64,000 nt of DNA from an uncultured Trueperaceae bacterium (lineage in GTDB: Bacteria > Deinococcota > Deinococci > Deinococcales > Trueperaceae), in the NCBI GenBank assembly GCA_937907415.1, contig CALCHY010000162.1, forward strand, positions 1 through 64,000. The letters are read 5' to 3'. A program made the position numbers and the translations under genes. The notes under the pieces are model-generated. The model did no database searches. It was not told the DNA's origin and saw only the letters and a list, made by a program, of their open reading frames with translations. Numbering within the stretch: position 1 is the first letter of the stretch; each line of letters begins with the position of its first letter. Positions 45,725 to 55,910 of this stretch are shown piece by piece.

Positions 45725-46870
45725 ATGAGCGACGCCAACGAGGCGTCGGCAAGGCGGCCCGCCAGCGGGCCCCATGCCACGGGGGGCGATGACGACGCAC
45801 GTGAGCGCCCGGCTAAGCGCCGCATCTCGCAGTTGTTGCGCCAGGAAAGGCGCACGGCCTACTTCCTGCTGTTACCGACGTTCATAGTCCTGGCGGTCAT
45901 CGCGGCGTACCCGTTCGGGCAGGTCGTCTACTCGAGCCTCACGAACGCCAAGTTCGCCAGCTCGCAGCCGACGAGCTTCATCGGACTAGAGAACTACCGC
46001 ACCCTGCTGGCCTTCACGATCCGCGAGTTGCCAGCTCAGCTAGACGAAGCGGGCCAGCCCGTAGTGCTGAACGGCAAGGTGCAGTACGTGTCCGCCGTCA
46101 GCATCTTGCCGCGCTCACCGACTCGTTACCGTCAGGTGTTCCAGTTCTCGCTGTTCGGCAAGCGCTACGTGCTGGGCGCCATCTCGGCCGACTTCGTAAG
46201 GTCCGTGTGGGACACCGTGGTGTTCACCGTAGTCGCCGTCGCCTTCGAAACCGTTCTCGGCATGATCATCGCCCTGACGCTCGCTAGTCGGTTCCGTGGC
46301 CGCGGCGCCATGCGCGCTGCGATGCTCGTGCCGTGGGCTGTCATCACCGTGGTGTCAGCGCGCATCTGGGAGTGGATGCTGCAGCCAACGCGCGCCGGGC
46401 TGTTCAACACCGTCGGCTCCTACCTCGGACTTAGTGACGGTCGCACCGACTTCTTCGGCAACCCAGCGCTGCAGTTGCCGAGCATGATCATGATGGACGT
46501 GTGGAAGACCACGCCCTTCATGGCGCTGCTCCTCCTCGCCGGGCTCGCCACCATCCCGGCAGAGTTCACGGAGGCCGCCAAGGTGGACGGCGCCGGTCCG
46601 CTCAAGCGCTTCTTCCGCATCACGTTGCCGCTACTGACGCCGACGCTCGCAGTGGCGCTGATCTTCCGCACTCTCGACTCCCTGCGCGTGTTCGACATCT
46701 TCCAGGTCGTGCTCGGCAACCAGCGCTACTCGATGGCGAGCTTCGCGCAAGACATGCTCATCAGCCGGCGCGACATGGGGTTATCCTCCGCAGCTTCCGT
46801 GACCATCTTCGTGATCATCTTCGTCTTCGCGCTCCTCTACGTTCGCTCCATGAAAGTCGACACCCAGTGA
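45725..46870 (+). CDS. Sugar ABC transporter permease (MalF/ThuF-like)
   Basis: This 381-residue permease has a hydrophilic, low-complexity N-terminus of about 45 residues and then six predicted membrane helices. An extracytoplasmic segment between the first two helices (about 95-160, including SILPRSPTRYRQVFQFSLFGKRY) is longer than in the smallest members. The EAA motif reads AEFTEAAKVDGAGPLKRFFRITLPLLTP near 280. The start ATG has GGAGGAC three bases away. It overlaps the next permease by four bases (GTGA). Confidence 0.92.
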   Translation: MSDANEASARRPASGPHATGGDDDARERPAKRRISQLLRQERRTAYFLLLPTFIVLAVIAAYPFGQVVYSSLTNAKFASSQPTSFIGLENYRTLLAFTIRELPAQLDEAGQPVVLNGKVQYVSAVSILPRSPTRYRQVFQFSLFGKRYVLGAISADFVRSVWDTVVFTVVAVAFETVLGMIIALTLASRFRGRGAMRAAMLVPWAVITVVSARIWEWMLQPTRAGLFNTVGSYLGLSDGRTDFFGNPALQLPSMIMMDVWKTTPFMALLLLAGLATIPAEFTEAAKVDGAGPLKRFFRITLPLLTPTLAVALIFRTLDSLRVFDIFQVVLGNQRYSMASFAQDMLISRRDMGLSSAASVTIFVIIFVFALLYVRSMKVDTQ

Positions 46871-47736
46871 CACCTGCCGCTAGGTACAAGCGCCGCCGAG
46901 CGTTACGGCACGCCACTGGACGCGTGTTCTTCTGGCTCCTCATCTTGGTGCTGCTCGTATATCTCCTGTTCCCGTTCTACTGGGCGTTCATCTCGGCGCT
47001 GAAGACGCAAGCCGAGCTCATCAAGACGCCCGCCACGCTGTGGCCAGACAACCCCGTGCTGACTAACTTCAAGGCCGTGCTTGGCAACGACCGCTTCGTG
47101 CGGGCGCTCGGCGTCTCCACCTTGGTCGCGTCTAGCGTGACGCTGCTCTCCCTCATCGTCGGGTCGTTCGCCGGTTACGCGCTCGGCAAGATGCGCTTCG
47201 CTGGCCGTAGCGCGTCGCTCTACGTCATCCTCGCCATGACCATGTTCCCGCAGATCGCCGTGCTGGCCGGGCTGTACGCCGTCATCAGGCTCCTCGGGAT
47301 GCCAGCAGTGCCAAGCATGATCCTCTCCTACATGCTGTTCACGTTGCCGTTCACGGTGTGGGTACTAACCTCGTTCTTCCGCGGGCTACCGGACTCGCTG
47401 CTGCAGGCCGCGCAAGTCGACGGGGCCACCCTCATTCAGGCGTTCCGGTACGTGCTGCTGCCCTTGACCGCACCCGCGCTAGTGACGACTGGCTTGCTGG
47501 CGTTCATCCAGGCGTGGAACGAGTACCTCTTCGCGCTTACGTTCACCGTGATCGACCCGCCTGCGCGCACCGTACCGGTTGCCATCGCGCTCTTCACGGG
47601 GGAGATTGCGCGCCAGGAACCGTTCGGTGAGATCATGGCGGCGGCGGTCATCGTCACCATCCCCCTCGTTGCGCTCGTGCTCATCTTCCAACAGCGCATC
47701 GTGGCTGGCCTAACGGCCGGCGCGGTGAAAGGGTGA
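46867..47736 (+). CDS. Sugar ABC transporter permease (MalG/ThuG-like)
   Basis: This is the partner permease of 289 residues. The start is taken as the GTG at 46867, which overlaps the stop codon of the preceding permease and is followed by a basic stretch and the first helix (FFWLLILVLLVYLLFPFYWAFISALK). The ATPase-contact motif is LLQAAQVDGATLIQAFRYVLLPLTAPALVTT near 185-215. The segment AFIQAWNEYLFALTF is characteristic of MalG-type permeases. The operon ends here, converging on the acetoacetyl-CoA synthetase gene with six bases between the stop codons. Confidence 0.93.
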   Translation: MTPAARYKRRRALRHATGRVFFWLLILVLLVYLLFPFYWAFISALKTQAELIKTPATLWPDNPVLTNFKAVLGNDRFVRALGVSTLVASSVTLLSLIVGSFAGYALGKMRFAGRSASLYVILAMTMFPQIAVLAGLYAVIRLLGMPAVPSMILSYMLFTLPFTVWVLTSFFRGLPDSLLQAAQVDGATLIQAFRYVLLPLTAPALVTTGLLAFIQAWNEYLFALTFTVIDPPARTVPVAIALFTGEIARQEPFGEIMAAAVIVTIPLVALVLIFQQRIVAGLTAGAVKG

Positions 47737-47742
47737 GGCTAG

Positions 47743-49716
47743 TCAGTCGACGAGGCCCAGCTCACGCAGGCGGGCCGCGATGGCGTCGAGCGCTTCCGGG
47801 TTGGCTATCACTTCGCGGTTCGGGACTGGCATGCCGTTGACCAGTTGAGTGACGGCCAGCTCCATGGCCTTGCCAGACCGCGTGCGCGGCAGTTGCGGCA
47901 CGGAAATGACGCGCTTCGGCACGTGACGCGGCGACGTGGCGCCACGGATGGTGCGTTTGATGAGGTCGACGAGGGCATCGTCGAGGACGGCGCCCGGCCT
48001 GAGGGTAACGAGGAGCCACACCTCCTGGTCGTCAGCTGCGCGCCGCGCCACGGCAACCGCTTCGACCACCTCAGGTAGTTCTTCCAATGGGCGATAGATC
48101 TCGGCCGTTCCGATCCGCACGCCGCCCGGGTTGAGGGTGGCGTCCGAGCGCCCGTAAACGACGATGCCGCCGTGCGCGGTGCGCTCGACGAGGTCGCCGT
48201 GCCGCCACCAGCCTGGGTAGGTTCCGAAGTACGCGGCCTCGTAGCGCGCGAAGTCGGGGTCGCCGAGGAAACGTAATGGCATGGAAGGCAACGCCTTAGC
48301 GCACACTAGCTCTCCCGGTTGCCCAGTTACGGCCGACCCCTGGCCGTCGACGACGCGCAAGTCGACGCCGAGGCCCGGCGCCTGGATCTCGCCTGCATAC
48401 ACGGGAAGGGTCGGCACCCCGAGCATGAAGCAACTAACGATGTCGGTCCCACCCGAGATCGACGCCAGATGCACGTCGCTCTTGACGTCGCGATAGACGT
48501 ACTCGAAGCTGTGAGGCGACAGCGGCGAGCCTGTCGAGGCGATCGTGCGTAACGCGCTCAGGTCGCAGCTCGCGCCCGGCCGCAGGCCCCTCTGCTCCAG
48601 TTCCTGGAGGAAACGCGCGCTCGTGCCGTAGAAGGTGACGCCGAGGCGTTCGGCTAGTCGCCACGTTGCCAGGGCGTCTGGCCACGTCGGCGCGCCGTCG
48701 TAGAGCACGGCCGTTGCGCCGCTCGCCAGCACGGAGACGAGCCAGTTCCACATCATCCAGCCCGTCGTCGTGAAGTAGTAAACGACGTCCCCTGGCACTA
48801 TGCCGGAGTGAAGCGCGTGCTCCTTGCGGTGCGTGAGGAGCGCACCGCCTGCCCTATGCACCATGGCCTTCGGCACGCCGGTCGTGCCTGAGCTATACAA
48901 CGCGTAGAGGGGCTGGTCGAACGGCAGTTCCGCGAACGTTAGCGGCGCGCCAGCGTGCGGTCTCAGCCACTCGTCCCACGTCTGTGCAGCGGGCAGGCGG
49001 GCCCCCTCGCCTGGGTAAGGGAGTTCGACAACCTGTAAACCGGCAGGCAAGCGCTGGCGCAGGGCAGCGACGGTGGCGCTGGTGTCATGCGGTTTGCCAG
49101 CGTAGCGGTAGCCGCCAGTGGCGAGCAGCACCTTCGGTTGCACTTGAGCGAAACGCGCACTGGCGGCCTCCGCGCCGAAGTCTGGGGAGCAGGACGTGAA
49201 CAGGGCCCCAAGCGAGGCGCTGGCTAGCAGCCCAACGACTACCTCAGGCACGTTGGCGGCGAAGGCGGCCACGGCGTCGCCCTCCCCTACTCCAGCGGCC
49301 ACCAACGCTGCCCGCGCGGCCGCCGTCTCGTCCCTGAGTTGCGCCCACGACAGCCGCCGCTCGCTACCGTCCTCAACGACTGCGATGAGGGCGGTGGCGT
49401 CCGCGCTAACGCCGGGCGGGTAGAGCAGCGCGTGGGCGTAATTGAGGGTGCTGCCCGCGAACCAGCGCGTGTGCGGCATCGGCTCGGGAGATAAAGCGCG
49501 CACCCCGCGCACCTCGAACGGCAGTCGTAGTTCGGTGGCGAGCAGGTTCCAGAAGGCTTCTGGTTGCTCAACGCTCCAAGCGTGAAGGGCCCAGTAGTCG
49601 GGTAGCGTCTCACCACTGGCGCGTTCGGCCGCCAACCTGAAGATGGTCATGGCGCTAGCCTGCACGCTGCTCGCAGAGGGGGTCCAGAGTGGCGCGTCCG
49701 CTTCGATAGGTGTCAA
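47743..49716 (-). CDS. aacS: Acetoacetyl-CoA synthetase
   Basis: This AMP-forming acyl-CoA ligase activates acetoacetate with ATP and CoA. The 657-residue protein has the typical start APLWTPSASSVQASAMTIF, which distinguishes acetoacetyl-CoA synthetases from acetyl-CoA synthetases. The P-loop is LYSSGTTGVPKAMVHRAGGALL near 270-292, with GWMMWNWLVSVLASGATAVLYDG and YGRSDATLNPGGVRIGTAEIYR following. The catalytic lysine lies in RTRSGKAMELAV. The start appears to be TTG at 49716 but is uncertain because the GGGAGGAG upstream abuts it. Its location beside the sugar importer does not reveal a pathway link. Confidence 0.92.
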   Translation of the reverse strand: MTPIEADAPLWTPSASSVQASAMTIFRLAAERASGETLPDYWALHAWSVEQPEAFWNLLATELRLPFEVRGVRALSPEPMPHTRWFAGSTLNYAHALLYPPGVSADATALIAVVEDGSERRLSWAQLRDETAAARAALVAAGVGEGDAVAAFAANVPEVVVGLLASASLGALFTSCSPDFGAEAASARFAQVQPKVLLATGGYRYAGKPHDTSATVAALRQRLPAGLQVVELPYPGEGARLPAAQTWDEWLRPHAGAPLTFAELPFDQPLYALYSSGTTGVPKAMVHRAGGALLTHRKEHALHSGIVPGDVVYYFTTTGWMMWNWLVSVLASGATAVLYDGAPTWPDALATWRLAERLGVTFYGTSARFLQELEQRGLRPGASCDLSALRTIASTGSPLSPHSFEYVYRDVKSDVHLASISGGTDIVSCFMLGVPTLPVYAGEIQAPGLGVDLRVVDGQGSAVTGQPGELVCAKALPSMPLRFLGDPDFARYEAAYFGTYPGWWRHGDLVERTAHGGIVVYGRSDATLNPGGVRIGTAEIYRPLEELPEVVEAVAVARRAADDQEVWLLVTLRPGAVLDDALVDLIKRTIRGATSPRHVPKRVISVPQLPRTRSGKAMELAVTQLVNGMPVPNREVIANPEALDAIAARLRELGLVD

Positions 49717-49784
49717 CTCCTCCCGCGAGGCAAGCGCCGCGGCACGTACTACTGAGGGATGCTGACGTCAGTGTACCCTTGGGC

Positions 49785-51632
49785 ATGTTCTCTCGGCGCG
49801 GCGGCGTTCACGAGACGCGCCAAGACTCGCGCATAACTAGCAGTGACTGGGCGCAGTTGCGGCGGGCGTTCTCCTTCTTGAGGCCTCACCGGGCGTCACT
49901 CATCGGCGGCGTTGCGGCCGTCGCGATCTCCGGCGGGCTAGCGCTCCTCTTCCCGCTCCTCATCCGCGACCTGCTCAACTCGGCCTTCGCGCCCGGCGCA
50001 GCGGTCAACAGCGCCGCGGCTCAACTCAACCGCGTTGCGCTCATACTGCTCGGGCTCATGCTCCTGCAGGCGTTCTTCAACTACCTGCGCATGTTCCTCC
50101 TCGGCCGCATGGGCGAGGCGGTAGTCGCCGACATGCGCAAGCGCGTGTTCGACCACCTCATCAACTTGTCAGTGCGCTTCTTCGAGGACCGCAAGACCGG
50201 CGAGATCACGTCGCGCTTGACGGCCGACATCGCCACCTTGCAGGGCGCCGTCTCACTGCAGCTCGCGCAGTTCGTCAACCAAGGCGTGACGCTGCTCGGC
50301 GGGATGGCGGTCCTGCTCGTGCTCGAGTGGCGGCTTACGCTGCTCATGCTCGCCGTCATTCCCGCGTTGGTGGTGGCGGCCGCGTTCTTCAGCCGCGGGT
50401 TGCGCCGTTCCAGCACCGCCTTCCAGGACGACCTCGCGTCCGCCAACGCCACGGCGGACGAGGCCATAACGTCCATCCGCGTCGTCAAGTCGTTCACGGC
50501 AGAGGGCTGGGAGGCGGAGCGTTACGGCGCGGCGATCGAGCGGTCGTTCCAGAGCGCCCTGGTGAGGGTCAAGCTGCGCGCGTACTTCATTCCAGCCGTC
50601 ATCCTCGGCATGTCGCTAGGCCTCGCGCTCGTACTCTGGTACGGCGGTCGGCTGGCGGTGGCTGGGGCGTTACAGAGTGGCGACCTCGTCGCTTTCCTCC
50701 TCATCACCGTGTTCGTGGCTGGGAGCATCGGGACGTTCACCGACTTATGGGCGCAGTTGCAACAGGCGATTGGCGCCTCGAAGCGCATCTTCGAGCTGTT
50801 GGACGAGGCGAGCGACCTGCCCGAGGCGCAGGAGCCGGTGCGCCTCACTAACGTGCGCGGCGAGGTGCGGCTCGAGGACGTCACGTTCGGCTACGGCCGC
50901 GGAGGCGACGCCGTGCTGCGCGGCGTCAGCCTAACCGCCCGGCCAGGCGAGGTCGTCGCGCTCGTCGGTCACAGCGGTGCAGGCAAGAGCACCCTCGTGA
51001 GCCTGGTTTCGCGCTTCTACGACGTCACCTCGGGGCGCGTCACCCTCGACGGCGTGGACGTGCGTGACCTCGCAACCGCGGACCTGCGGGGCCTCATCGG
51101 GTTAGTGCCGCAGGAGACTCAGCTCTTCTCAGGCTCGGTAATGGAGAACGTGCGCTATGGGCGGCCGGGCGCCACCGACGCCGCCGTCAAAGCGGCGAGC
51201 GTCGCCGCGAACGCCGACGGCTTCATCGCCGCACTGCCGCAGGGTTATGCCACCCAAGTCGGGGAGCGCGGCGTCATGCTCTCCGGCGGGCAACGTCAGC
51301 GCCTCGCCATAGCCCGCGCTCTCCTCAAAGACCCGAAGATCCTCATCCTCGACGAGGCAACGAGCTCCCTCGACAGCGAATCGGAGTCGCTGGTGCAGGC
51401 CGCACTCGAGGTCCTCATGCGCGGGCGCACCACCTTCGTCATCGCTCACCGCCTCGCGACGGTGCGGCGCGCGGACCGCATCGTGGTGCTTGCTGACGGC
51501 CGCATCATCGAGAGCGGCACTCACGACGAGTTGCTCGAGGCGAGAGGCGCTTACGCCGACCTCTACGAGTTGCAGTTCAAGCGCGATACCACCGCCAACC
51601 TGGTCACCGGTAGCGCCGGGGGCCGCGGTTAG
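49785..51632 (+). CDS. ABC exporter, fused membrane and ATPase domains (MsbA/LmrA-like)
   Basis: This half-transporter combines six membrane helices (about 40-330) with a C-terminal ATPase. I start at the ATG at 49785, five bases after the box TACCCT, giving 615 residues; the frame runs 25 codons further up with no support. The membrane domain has the exporter pattern [35 protein letters not shown]. The ATPase has Walker [11 protein letters not shown]-loop [19 protein letters not shown], signature [15 protein letters not shown], Walker [17 protein letters not shown] and the H-loop VIAHRLATV. It would act as a homodimer. Substrate could be lipid or drug; this cannot be told here. Confidence 0.93.
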   Translation: MFSRRGGVHETRQDSRITSSDWAQLRRAFSFLRPHRASLIGGVAAVAISGGLALLFPLLIRDLLNSAFAPGAAVNSAAAQLNRVALILLGLMLLQAFFNYLRMFLLGRMGEAVVADMRKRVFDHLINLSVRFFEDRKTGEITSRLTADIATLQGAVSLQLAQFVNQGVTLLGGMAVLLVLEWRLTLLMLAVIPALVVAAAFFSRGLRRSSTAFQDDLASANATADEAITSIRVVKSFTAEGWEAERYGAAIERSFQSALVRVKLRAYFIPAVILGMSLGLALVLWYGGRLAVAGALQSGDLVAFLLITVFVAGSIGTFTDLWAQLQQAIGASKRIFELLDEASDLPEAQEPVRLTNVRGEVRLEDVTFGYGRGGDAVLRGVSLTARPGEVVALVGHSGAGKSTLVSLVSRFYDVTSGRVTLDGVDVRDLATADLRGLIGLVPQETQLFSGSVMENVRYGRPGATDAAVKAASVAANADGFIAALPQGYATQVGERGVMLSGGQRQRLAIARALLKDPKILILDEATSSLDSESESLVQAALEVLMRGRTTFVIAHRLATVRRADRIVVLADGRIIESGTHDELLEARGAYADLYELQFKRDTTANLVTGSAGGRG

Positions 51633-51644
51633 CCAACCGCGAAG

Positions 51645-51650
51645 TACAAT
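51645..51650 (+). promoter_or_regulatory. -10 box of uvrB (short-leader or leaderless)
   Basis: TACAAT lies eight bases before the uvrB ATG. No Shine-Dalgarno sequence of good fit is present. The -35 region is weak. Confidence 0.45.
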
Positions 51651-51658
51651 GGCAGGTC

Positions 51659-53734
51659 ATGTCCCTGATCGTGAAAGCGCCGTACACGCCTAAAGGCGAC
51701 CAACCTGAGGCCATCTCCGGCTTGGTAGGCGGCCTGCAAGACGGCCTGCGCTTCCAGACCTTGCTTGGCGCGACGGGGACAGGCAAGACCTACACGATGG
51801 CGAAAGTCATCGAGGCGGTGCAGCGCCCAGCGCTGATCCTAGCGCCCAACAAGGTATTGACGGCGCAGCTCGCGGCCGAGTTCCGCGACTACTTCCCGGA
51901 CGCCGCCGTCGAGTTCTTCATCTCCTACTACGACTACTATCAACCGGAAGCGTACGTGCCTTCTCGCGACCTGTTCATCGAGAAGGACGCGAACATCAAC
52001 ATGGAACTCGAGCGCTTGCGGCACTCGACGACGCGCTCGCTCCTAACGCGCCGCGACGTGATCGTGGTGGCGTCGGTTTCTGCCATCTACGGTTTGGGCT
52101 CGCCTGAGGAGTACGAGAAGCTTCACCTCATGCTGCAAGTCGGCAAGCCCCTCCCGCGCGACGAGATCCTCGCCACCCTCGTCAGGCAGCAGTACGAGCG
52201 CAACGACGTCGAGTTGGCTGCCGGTAGGTTCCGGGCGCGCGGCGACGTCGTCGAGGTGTGGGCGGCGTATGAAGAGCGTCCGCTGCGCATCGAGCTGTGG
52301 GGTGACGAGGTCGATCGCCTCACGATGATCGACCCGGTAACGGGCGAGGAAGTGGCCGAGCTCGAGAGCGCCATGGTCTTCCCCGCCAAGCACTACGTGA
52401 CGCCATACGACAAGCTCGCCCCAGCGGTCGAGGAGATAGAACACGACCTCGCTACGCGCCTGGCGTACTTCGACGCGACCGGCAAGCTGCTCGAGAAGCA
52501 GCGCCTGAAGGAGCGCACGGCGTACGACCTCGAGATGCTGCGCACGCTCGGCTACTGCTCCGGCATCGAGAACTACTCCCGCTACCTGGAGCGCCGCGCT
52601 CCGGGCAGCACGCCAGGCACGCTCCTCGACTACTTCCCGGACGACTACATCACTTTCCTCGACGAGTCGCACGTCATGCTCCCGCAGGTGCGCGGCATGT
52701 TCAACGGCGACCGCGCGCGCAAGCAGACCTTGGTCGATTACGGCTTCAGGCTGCCTGCCGCGCTCGACAACCGCCCCCTTACCGAGGAGGAGTTCCTCAC
52801 CAAGGTCGGTCAGGCCGTGTTCGTCAGCGCAACGCCCACAGAGCGCGAGCTCGGCATGTCCGACTTGGTCGCCGAGCAGGTCATCCGCCCGACCGGCCTC
52901 GTCGACCCAGAGATCTCGATCAAACCGAGCAAGGGCCAGATCGACGACCTGCTCTTCGCTGCCAGGGCGCGCGCCGAGCGCGGCGAGCGCGTGCTCGTCA
53001 CGACGCTAACGAAGCGCATGGCCGAGGACCTCACCGAGTACCTCGCGACGAAGGGCATCAGGGTGAGGTACATGCACTCCGACATCGACGCGGTCGAGCG
53101 CCAGGTCATCATCCGCGACCTGCGCCTTGGGCACTTCGACGTGCTGGTGGGCATCAACCTCCTGCGTGAGGGACTCGACCTGCCGGAGGTCAGCCTCGTC
53201 GCCATCCTCGACGCGGACAAGGCCGGCTTCTTGCGCAGTGAACGCTCCCTCATCCAGACCATCGGGCGCGCAGCGCGTAACGTCAACGGTGAGGTGTTCC
53301 TCTACGCGGACGAGACGAGCGAAGCCATGCGCCTAGCCATCGACGAGACGAACCGCCGCCGCGCGAAGCAGGTGGCGTTCAACGAACTGCACGGCATCAC
53401 GCCGGAGTCCATTCGCAAGCGCGTCCACGACGTCATCCGCGGTCACGAGGACGATGCCGTCGACGAGGTGCAGGCGCCCCTTGACCCGTGGGAACGTGAG
53501 TTGCTGTTCGACGACACGAGGCAGGAGTTGGCCGAACTTGAGAACGAGATGTGGGAGGCGTCCGAGAAGCTCGACTTCGAGAAGGCGGCAGCCGTGCGCG
53601 ACCGCATCCGCGAGCTAGAGGCGCGCTTGCAGGGGCGCGAGGTGCTGATGACGCCGCTGCCTGGCCAGGCGAAGCGCGGGACGCCGGGCGCAAAGGTCGA
53701 GGCGGCAGGGCGCACGCGTAAGGCGCGGGCCTGA
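51659..53734 (+). CDS. uvrB: Excinuclease ABC subunit B
   Basis: UvrB is the damage-verifying helicase-like subunit of nucleotide excision repair. The 691-residue protein starts [18 protein letters not shown]. Walker A is [16 protein letters not shown] near 37-52, and the beta-hairpin region that clamps DNA is [30 protein letters not shown]. Helicase motifs include [13 protein letters not shown] and [14 protein letters not shown]. The C-terminal UVR domain ([29 protein letters not shown]) binds UvrC. A basic tail ends the protein. It stands downstream of the ABC exporter and upstream of an unknown exported protein. Confidence 0.98.
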   Translation: MSLIVKAPYTPKGDQPEAISGLVGGLQDGLRFQTLLGATGTGKTYTMAKVIEAVQRPALILAPNKVLTAQLAAEFRDYFPDAAVEFFISYYDYYQPEAYVPSRDLFIEKDANINMELERLRHSTTRSLLTRRDVIVVASVSAIYGLGSPEEYEKLHLMLQVGKPLPRDEILATLVRQQYERNDVELAAGRFRARGDVVEVWAAYEERPLRIELWGDEVDRLTMIDPVTGEEVAELESAMVFPAKHYVTPYDKLAPAVEEIEHDLATRLAYFDATGKLLEKQRLKERTAYDLEMLRTLGYCSGIENYSRYLERRAPGSTPGTLLDYFPDDYITFLDESHVMLPQVRGMFNGDRARKQTLVDYGFRLPAALDNRPLTEEEFLTKVGQAVFVSATPTERELGMSDLVAEQVIRPTGLVDPEISIKPSKGQIDDLLFAARARAERGERVLVTTLTKRMAEDLTEYLATKGIRVRYMHSDIDAVERQVIIRDLRLGHFDVLVGINLLREGLDLPEVSLVAILDADKAGFLRSERSLIQTIGRAARNVNGEVFLYADETSEAMRLAIDETNRRRAKQVAFNELHGITPESIRKRVHDVIRGHEDDAVDEVQAPLDPWERELLFDDTRQELAELENEMWEASEKLDFEKAAAVRDRIRELEARLQGREVLMTPLPGQAKRGTPGAKVEAAGRTRKARA

Positions 53735-53777
53735 CGGGGACGAAGTGCGGCAGCGCCAGCATGTTGGAGGAGAGTCG

Positions 53778-55370
53778 TTGCGATCCGGCGGGGGTAGGGT
53801 TCAGCTAAGACTGCTGGTGACGCTAGTCCTGGCGAGTTGGTGCATGGCGCTAGCCCAACCGTTGGCGGCCGCTGGCGGTTGGGCTCGCCCCGTTGAAGTG
53901 CCAACTGAGCGCCCTGCCGCGGCGGTCGGCGTGCGCGTAACGACTAGCGGCAGCGAGCTCGTGTGGGCGGATCAGCAGGGCGTGTGGGTGAAGCCGAACG
54001 GCGGCGACCCTACGCTCCTGGCGGCCGCCCAGAACGTTCGCGGCGTTTCTGCTGGCGACGCGGGCGGCGAACTAGCGGTCGCTTGGGCGCAGCGTGACCG
54101 CAACACCGGGCAGTACGGGCACTTCGTGTGGCGCGCTGGGCAGGTCACGGAACTGTTCACGGACCCCGTAGAAGTCGCCCTCGACTTCGTAACGCTAGAA
54201 GGCGCCACCTACGTGGCGGGCACGCTACGGCGCCAAGGCAACGCGCAACTGACACTGCTCCCCCTGAGCGGCGGGGCGCCTGTAGTCTTGCGCACGACCC
54301 CGCTGTCCGTGCGTGGGCTCACCTTCGCCGCGGCGCCAACTGGCGCCCTGTGGGCAGCGTGGCTGGAGGGCAAGACCGAGCGAACCGAGTTCGGCGTCAA
54401 CGCAGAGTGGCACGCTTACGCCTTGCTGGTGGACGGCAGTGGCGCGGCGCTACCACTCGACCTCGGCAACGCCGACGTGACTGATGAACGCCAACGCGCC
54501 GTGATCGCGGCCGCACCGGGCGGCGCTAACGTCATGTGGAGCGCCGAGGACGGCGGCCTGCAACTAGCGAGCGTGGCTGGCGCGACCGGCACCCTCGAGC
54601 GCGGCCAACTAGTCGAGCTTGAGGAGACGGGCAGGCCGCTTGCTGGCGCCTGGCCCTACTTCTACTGGACTGGGGGCTCGAGCTTCAAGCGCATCGACGC
54701 TAGCGCCCCCCAGGCCGCGACGGCGACGAACATCTTGTGGTCACCCGTGACGGTGGAGGGCGCGGCCTTCGGGCACGCGGGCGCTGCCTCGGAACCTGGT
54801 CTTGCTGTGCTCGCCTGGTACGGCAGGGCGCAAGGTGGCGGCGTTGCCATCTATACGGCAGACGACGCCGCGCCGATGCCCCTTACTCCCTTAGACCGCA
54901 TCGCCCGCCTCATGGGGTGGAACCCATGGTTCGTTGCCGAGCAGGCCATCGGGCAGGCGCTGACGGCGCTGCTCGTCGGCGTCCTTGGCGTCCTCGCGTT
55001 CGTTCCTTACCTCCTCATCACCGCGCCGCTCACGGCGCGGGCCGTCAGCAGGCGCGCCCGTGCCGGCAAGGCGGGACTTGGGCGCGGGGCGGGCGCCGGC
55101 TTGATCGTGGGAGCCATGCCCCTACTCGCTGCCAGCGTGGCTCTCGCGCTTACCGGCGTCTATGGGCACACGGCGCCAGTAGCAACGGTTGCCGTCGTGG
55201 CAGCCGCCCTCCTCGTCGGGCTCGGGGTTGCTTATCTGGTTGCCGGGAGAGGCGACCGCGAGGTGCAAGCGAACTTGCTGATCGCCGCCGCCCTCACCGT
55301 CTTCGGGAGCGTCACGGTCTGGTCGTTCATCACCTACCCAGCGTGGGCTCCACTAGTTGGCCTGACGTGA
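53778..55370 (+). CDS. Exported propeller-like protein with C-terminal membrane domain, unknown function
   Basis: I do not recognise this family. I choose the TTG at 53778 because GGAGGAGAG lies just upstream; a GTG at 53745 is also in frame. The 530-residue protein then opens with a signal peptide (LRLLVTLVLASWCMALAQPLAAAGG). About 340 residues of repetitive beta-strand pattern follow, with tryptophans, SELVWADQQGVWVKPNGG and WAAWLEGKTER, suggesting a beta-propeller of WD/NHL type. The last 150 residues contain about four membrane helices (FVAEQAIGQALTALLVGVLGVLAFVPYLL onward). It lies between uvrB and carD and its stop is 48 bases before the carD start. The domain order, extracellular propeller then membrane helices, is unusual. 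Confidence 0.75.
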   Translation: MRSGGGRVQLRLLVTLVLASWCMALAQPLAAAGGWARPVEVPTERPAAAVGVRVTTSGSELVWADQQGVWVKPNGGDPTLLAAAQNVRGVSAGDAGGELAVAWAQRDRNTGQYGHFVWRAGQVTELFTDPVEVALDFVTLEGATYVAGTLRRQGNAQLTLLPLSGGAPVVLRTTPLSVRGLTFAAAPTGALWAAWLEGKTERTEFGVNAEWHAYALLVDGSGAALPLDLGNADVTDERQRAVIAAAPGGANVMWSAEDGGLQLASVAGATGTLERGQLVELEETGRPLAGAWPYFYWTGGSSFKRIDASAPQAATATNILWSPVTVEGAAFGHAGAASEPGLAVLAWYGRAQGGGVAIYTADDAAPMPLTPLDRIARLMGWNPWFVAEQAIGQALTALLVGVLGVLAFVPYLLITAPLTARAVSRRARAGKAGLGRGAGAGLIVGAMPLLAASVALALTGVYGHTAPVATVAVVAAALLVGLGVAYLVAGRGDREVQANLLIAAALTVFGSVTVWSFITYPAWAPLVGLT

Positions 55371-55401
55371 GGCACGCCGCTCGTGGGGCGTGTGATGCGT
55401 G

Positions 55402-55410
55402 TGTTAGGCT
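55402..55410 (+). promoter_or_regulatory. Extended -10 promoter of carD
   Basis: TGT followed by TAGGCT at 55405-55410 lies eight bases before the ATG at 55419. Confidence 0.5.
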
Positions 55411-55418
55411 TGGCAAGC

Positions 55419-55910
55419 ATGAATTTTGAAGTGGGTGACCACGTCGTTTACCCGTCTCAGGGCGCTGGGGTGGTGGCTGAACGGACCTCGCGTGTAGTGC
55501 TCGGGCAAGCTCACGAGTACCTCAAGGTCGTCTTCGTTAGGGGCGACATGGAAGTGCTCGTACCCATCAAGAAGGGCCAGGAGGTCGGCTTACGCCACAC
55601 CGTTGACAAGGAGGAGGTGGCGCGCCTCATCGACTCGATCAAGGCGGCCGACCTGACCCTCCCGGCGCAGTGGCCACCGCGCTTCCGCGCCGAGCAGGAC
55701 ATCCTCTCAGGTGGCAGCGCGTACGACTTGGCGCGCCTCATCGGGGTGTTGGCCAAGCGCGACGCCGAGAAGGGCCTAGCAGCCACCGAGCGCGAGGTGC
55801 TCGATAGCGCCCGCACCATGCTGAGTAGCGAGCTGGCCGTCGTGCTTGACGTCGAACTTGGCGCGGCAGAGGACATGTTGACTGCGGCCATGGACGTTCA
55901 CACCGTGTGA
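55419..55910 (+). CDS. carD: CarD-family RNA polymerase-binding regulator
   Basis: CarD binds the RNA polymerase beta subunit and stabilises open promoter complexes. The 163-residue protein has the family start MNFEVGDHVVYPSQGAGVVAERTSRVVLGQAHEYLKVVF, a Tudor-like RNA polymerase interaction domain. A helical DNA-contact domain (about 60-160) includes WPPRFRAEQDILSGGSAYDLARLIGVLAKRDAEKGL. The start at 55419 is favoured over the ATG 12 codons upstream because it opens the conserved sequence. Its stop codon overlaps the GTG of rsmA (GTGTGA), so the two are coupled. CarD is relevant to leaderless-promoter biology because it favours weak promoters (family knowledge). Confidence 0.93.
   Translation: MNFEVGDHVVYPSQGAGVVAERTSRVVLGQAHEYLKVVFVRGDMEVLVPIKKGQEVGLRHTVDKEEVARLIDSIKAADLTLPAQWPPRFRAEQDILSGGSAYDLARLIGVLAKRDAEKGLAATEREVLDSARTMLSSELAVVLDVELGAAEDMLTAAMDVHTV

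Noticed and set aside
46501..46866. Upstream extension of the second sugar permease
   Set aside because: The frame is open but overlaps the conserved end of the first permease; the GTG at 46867 overlapping the TGA explains the start better.
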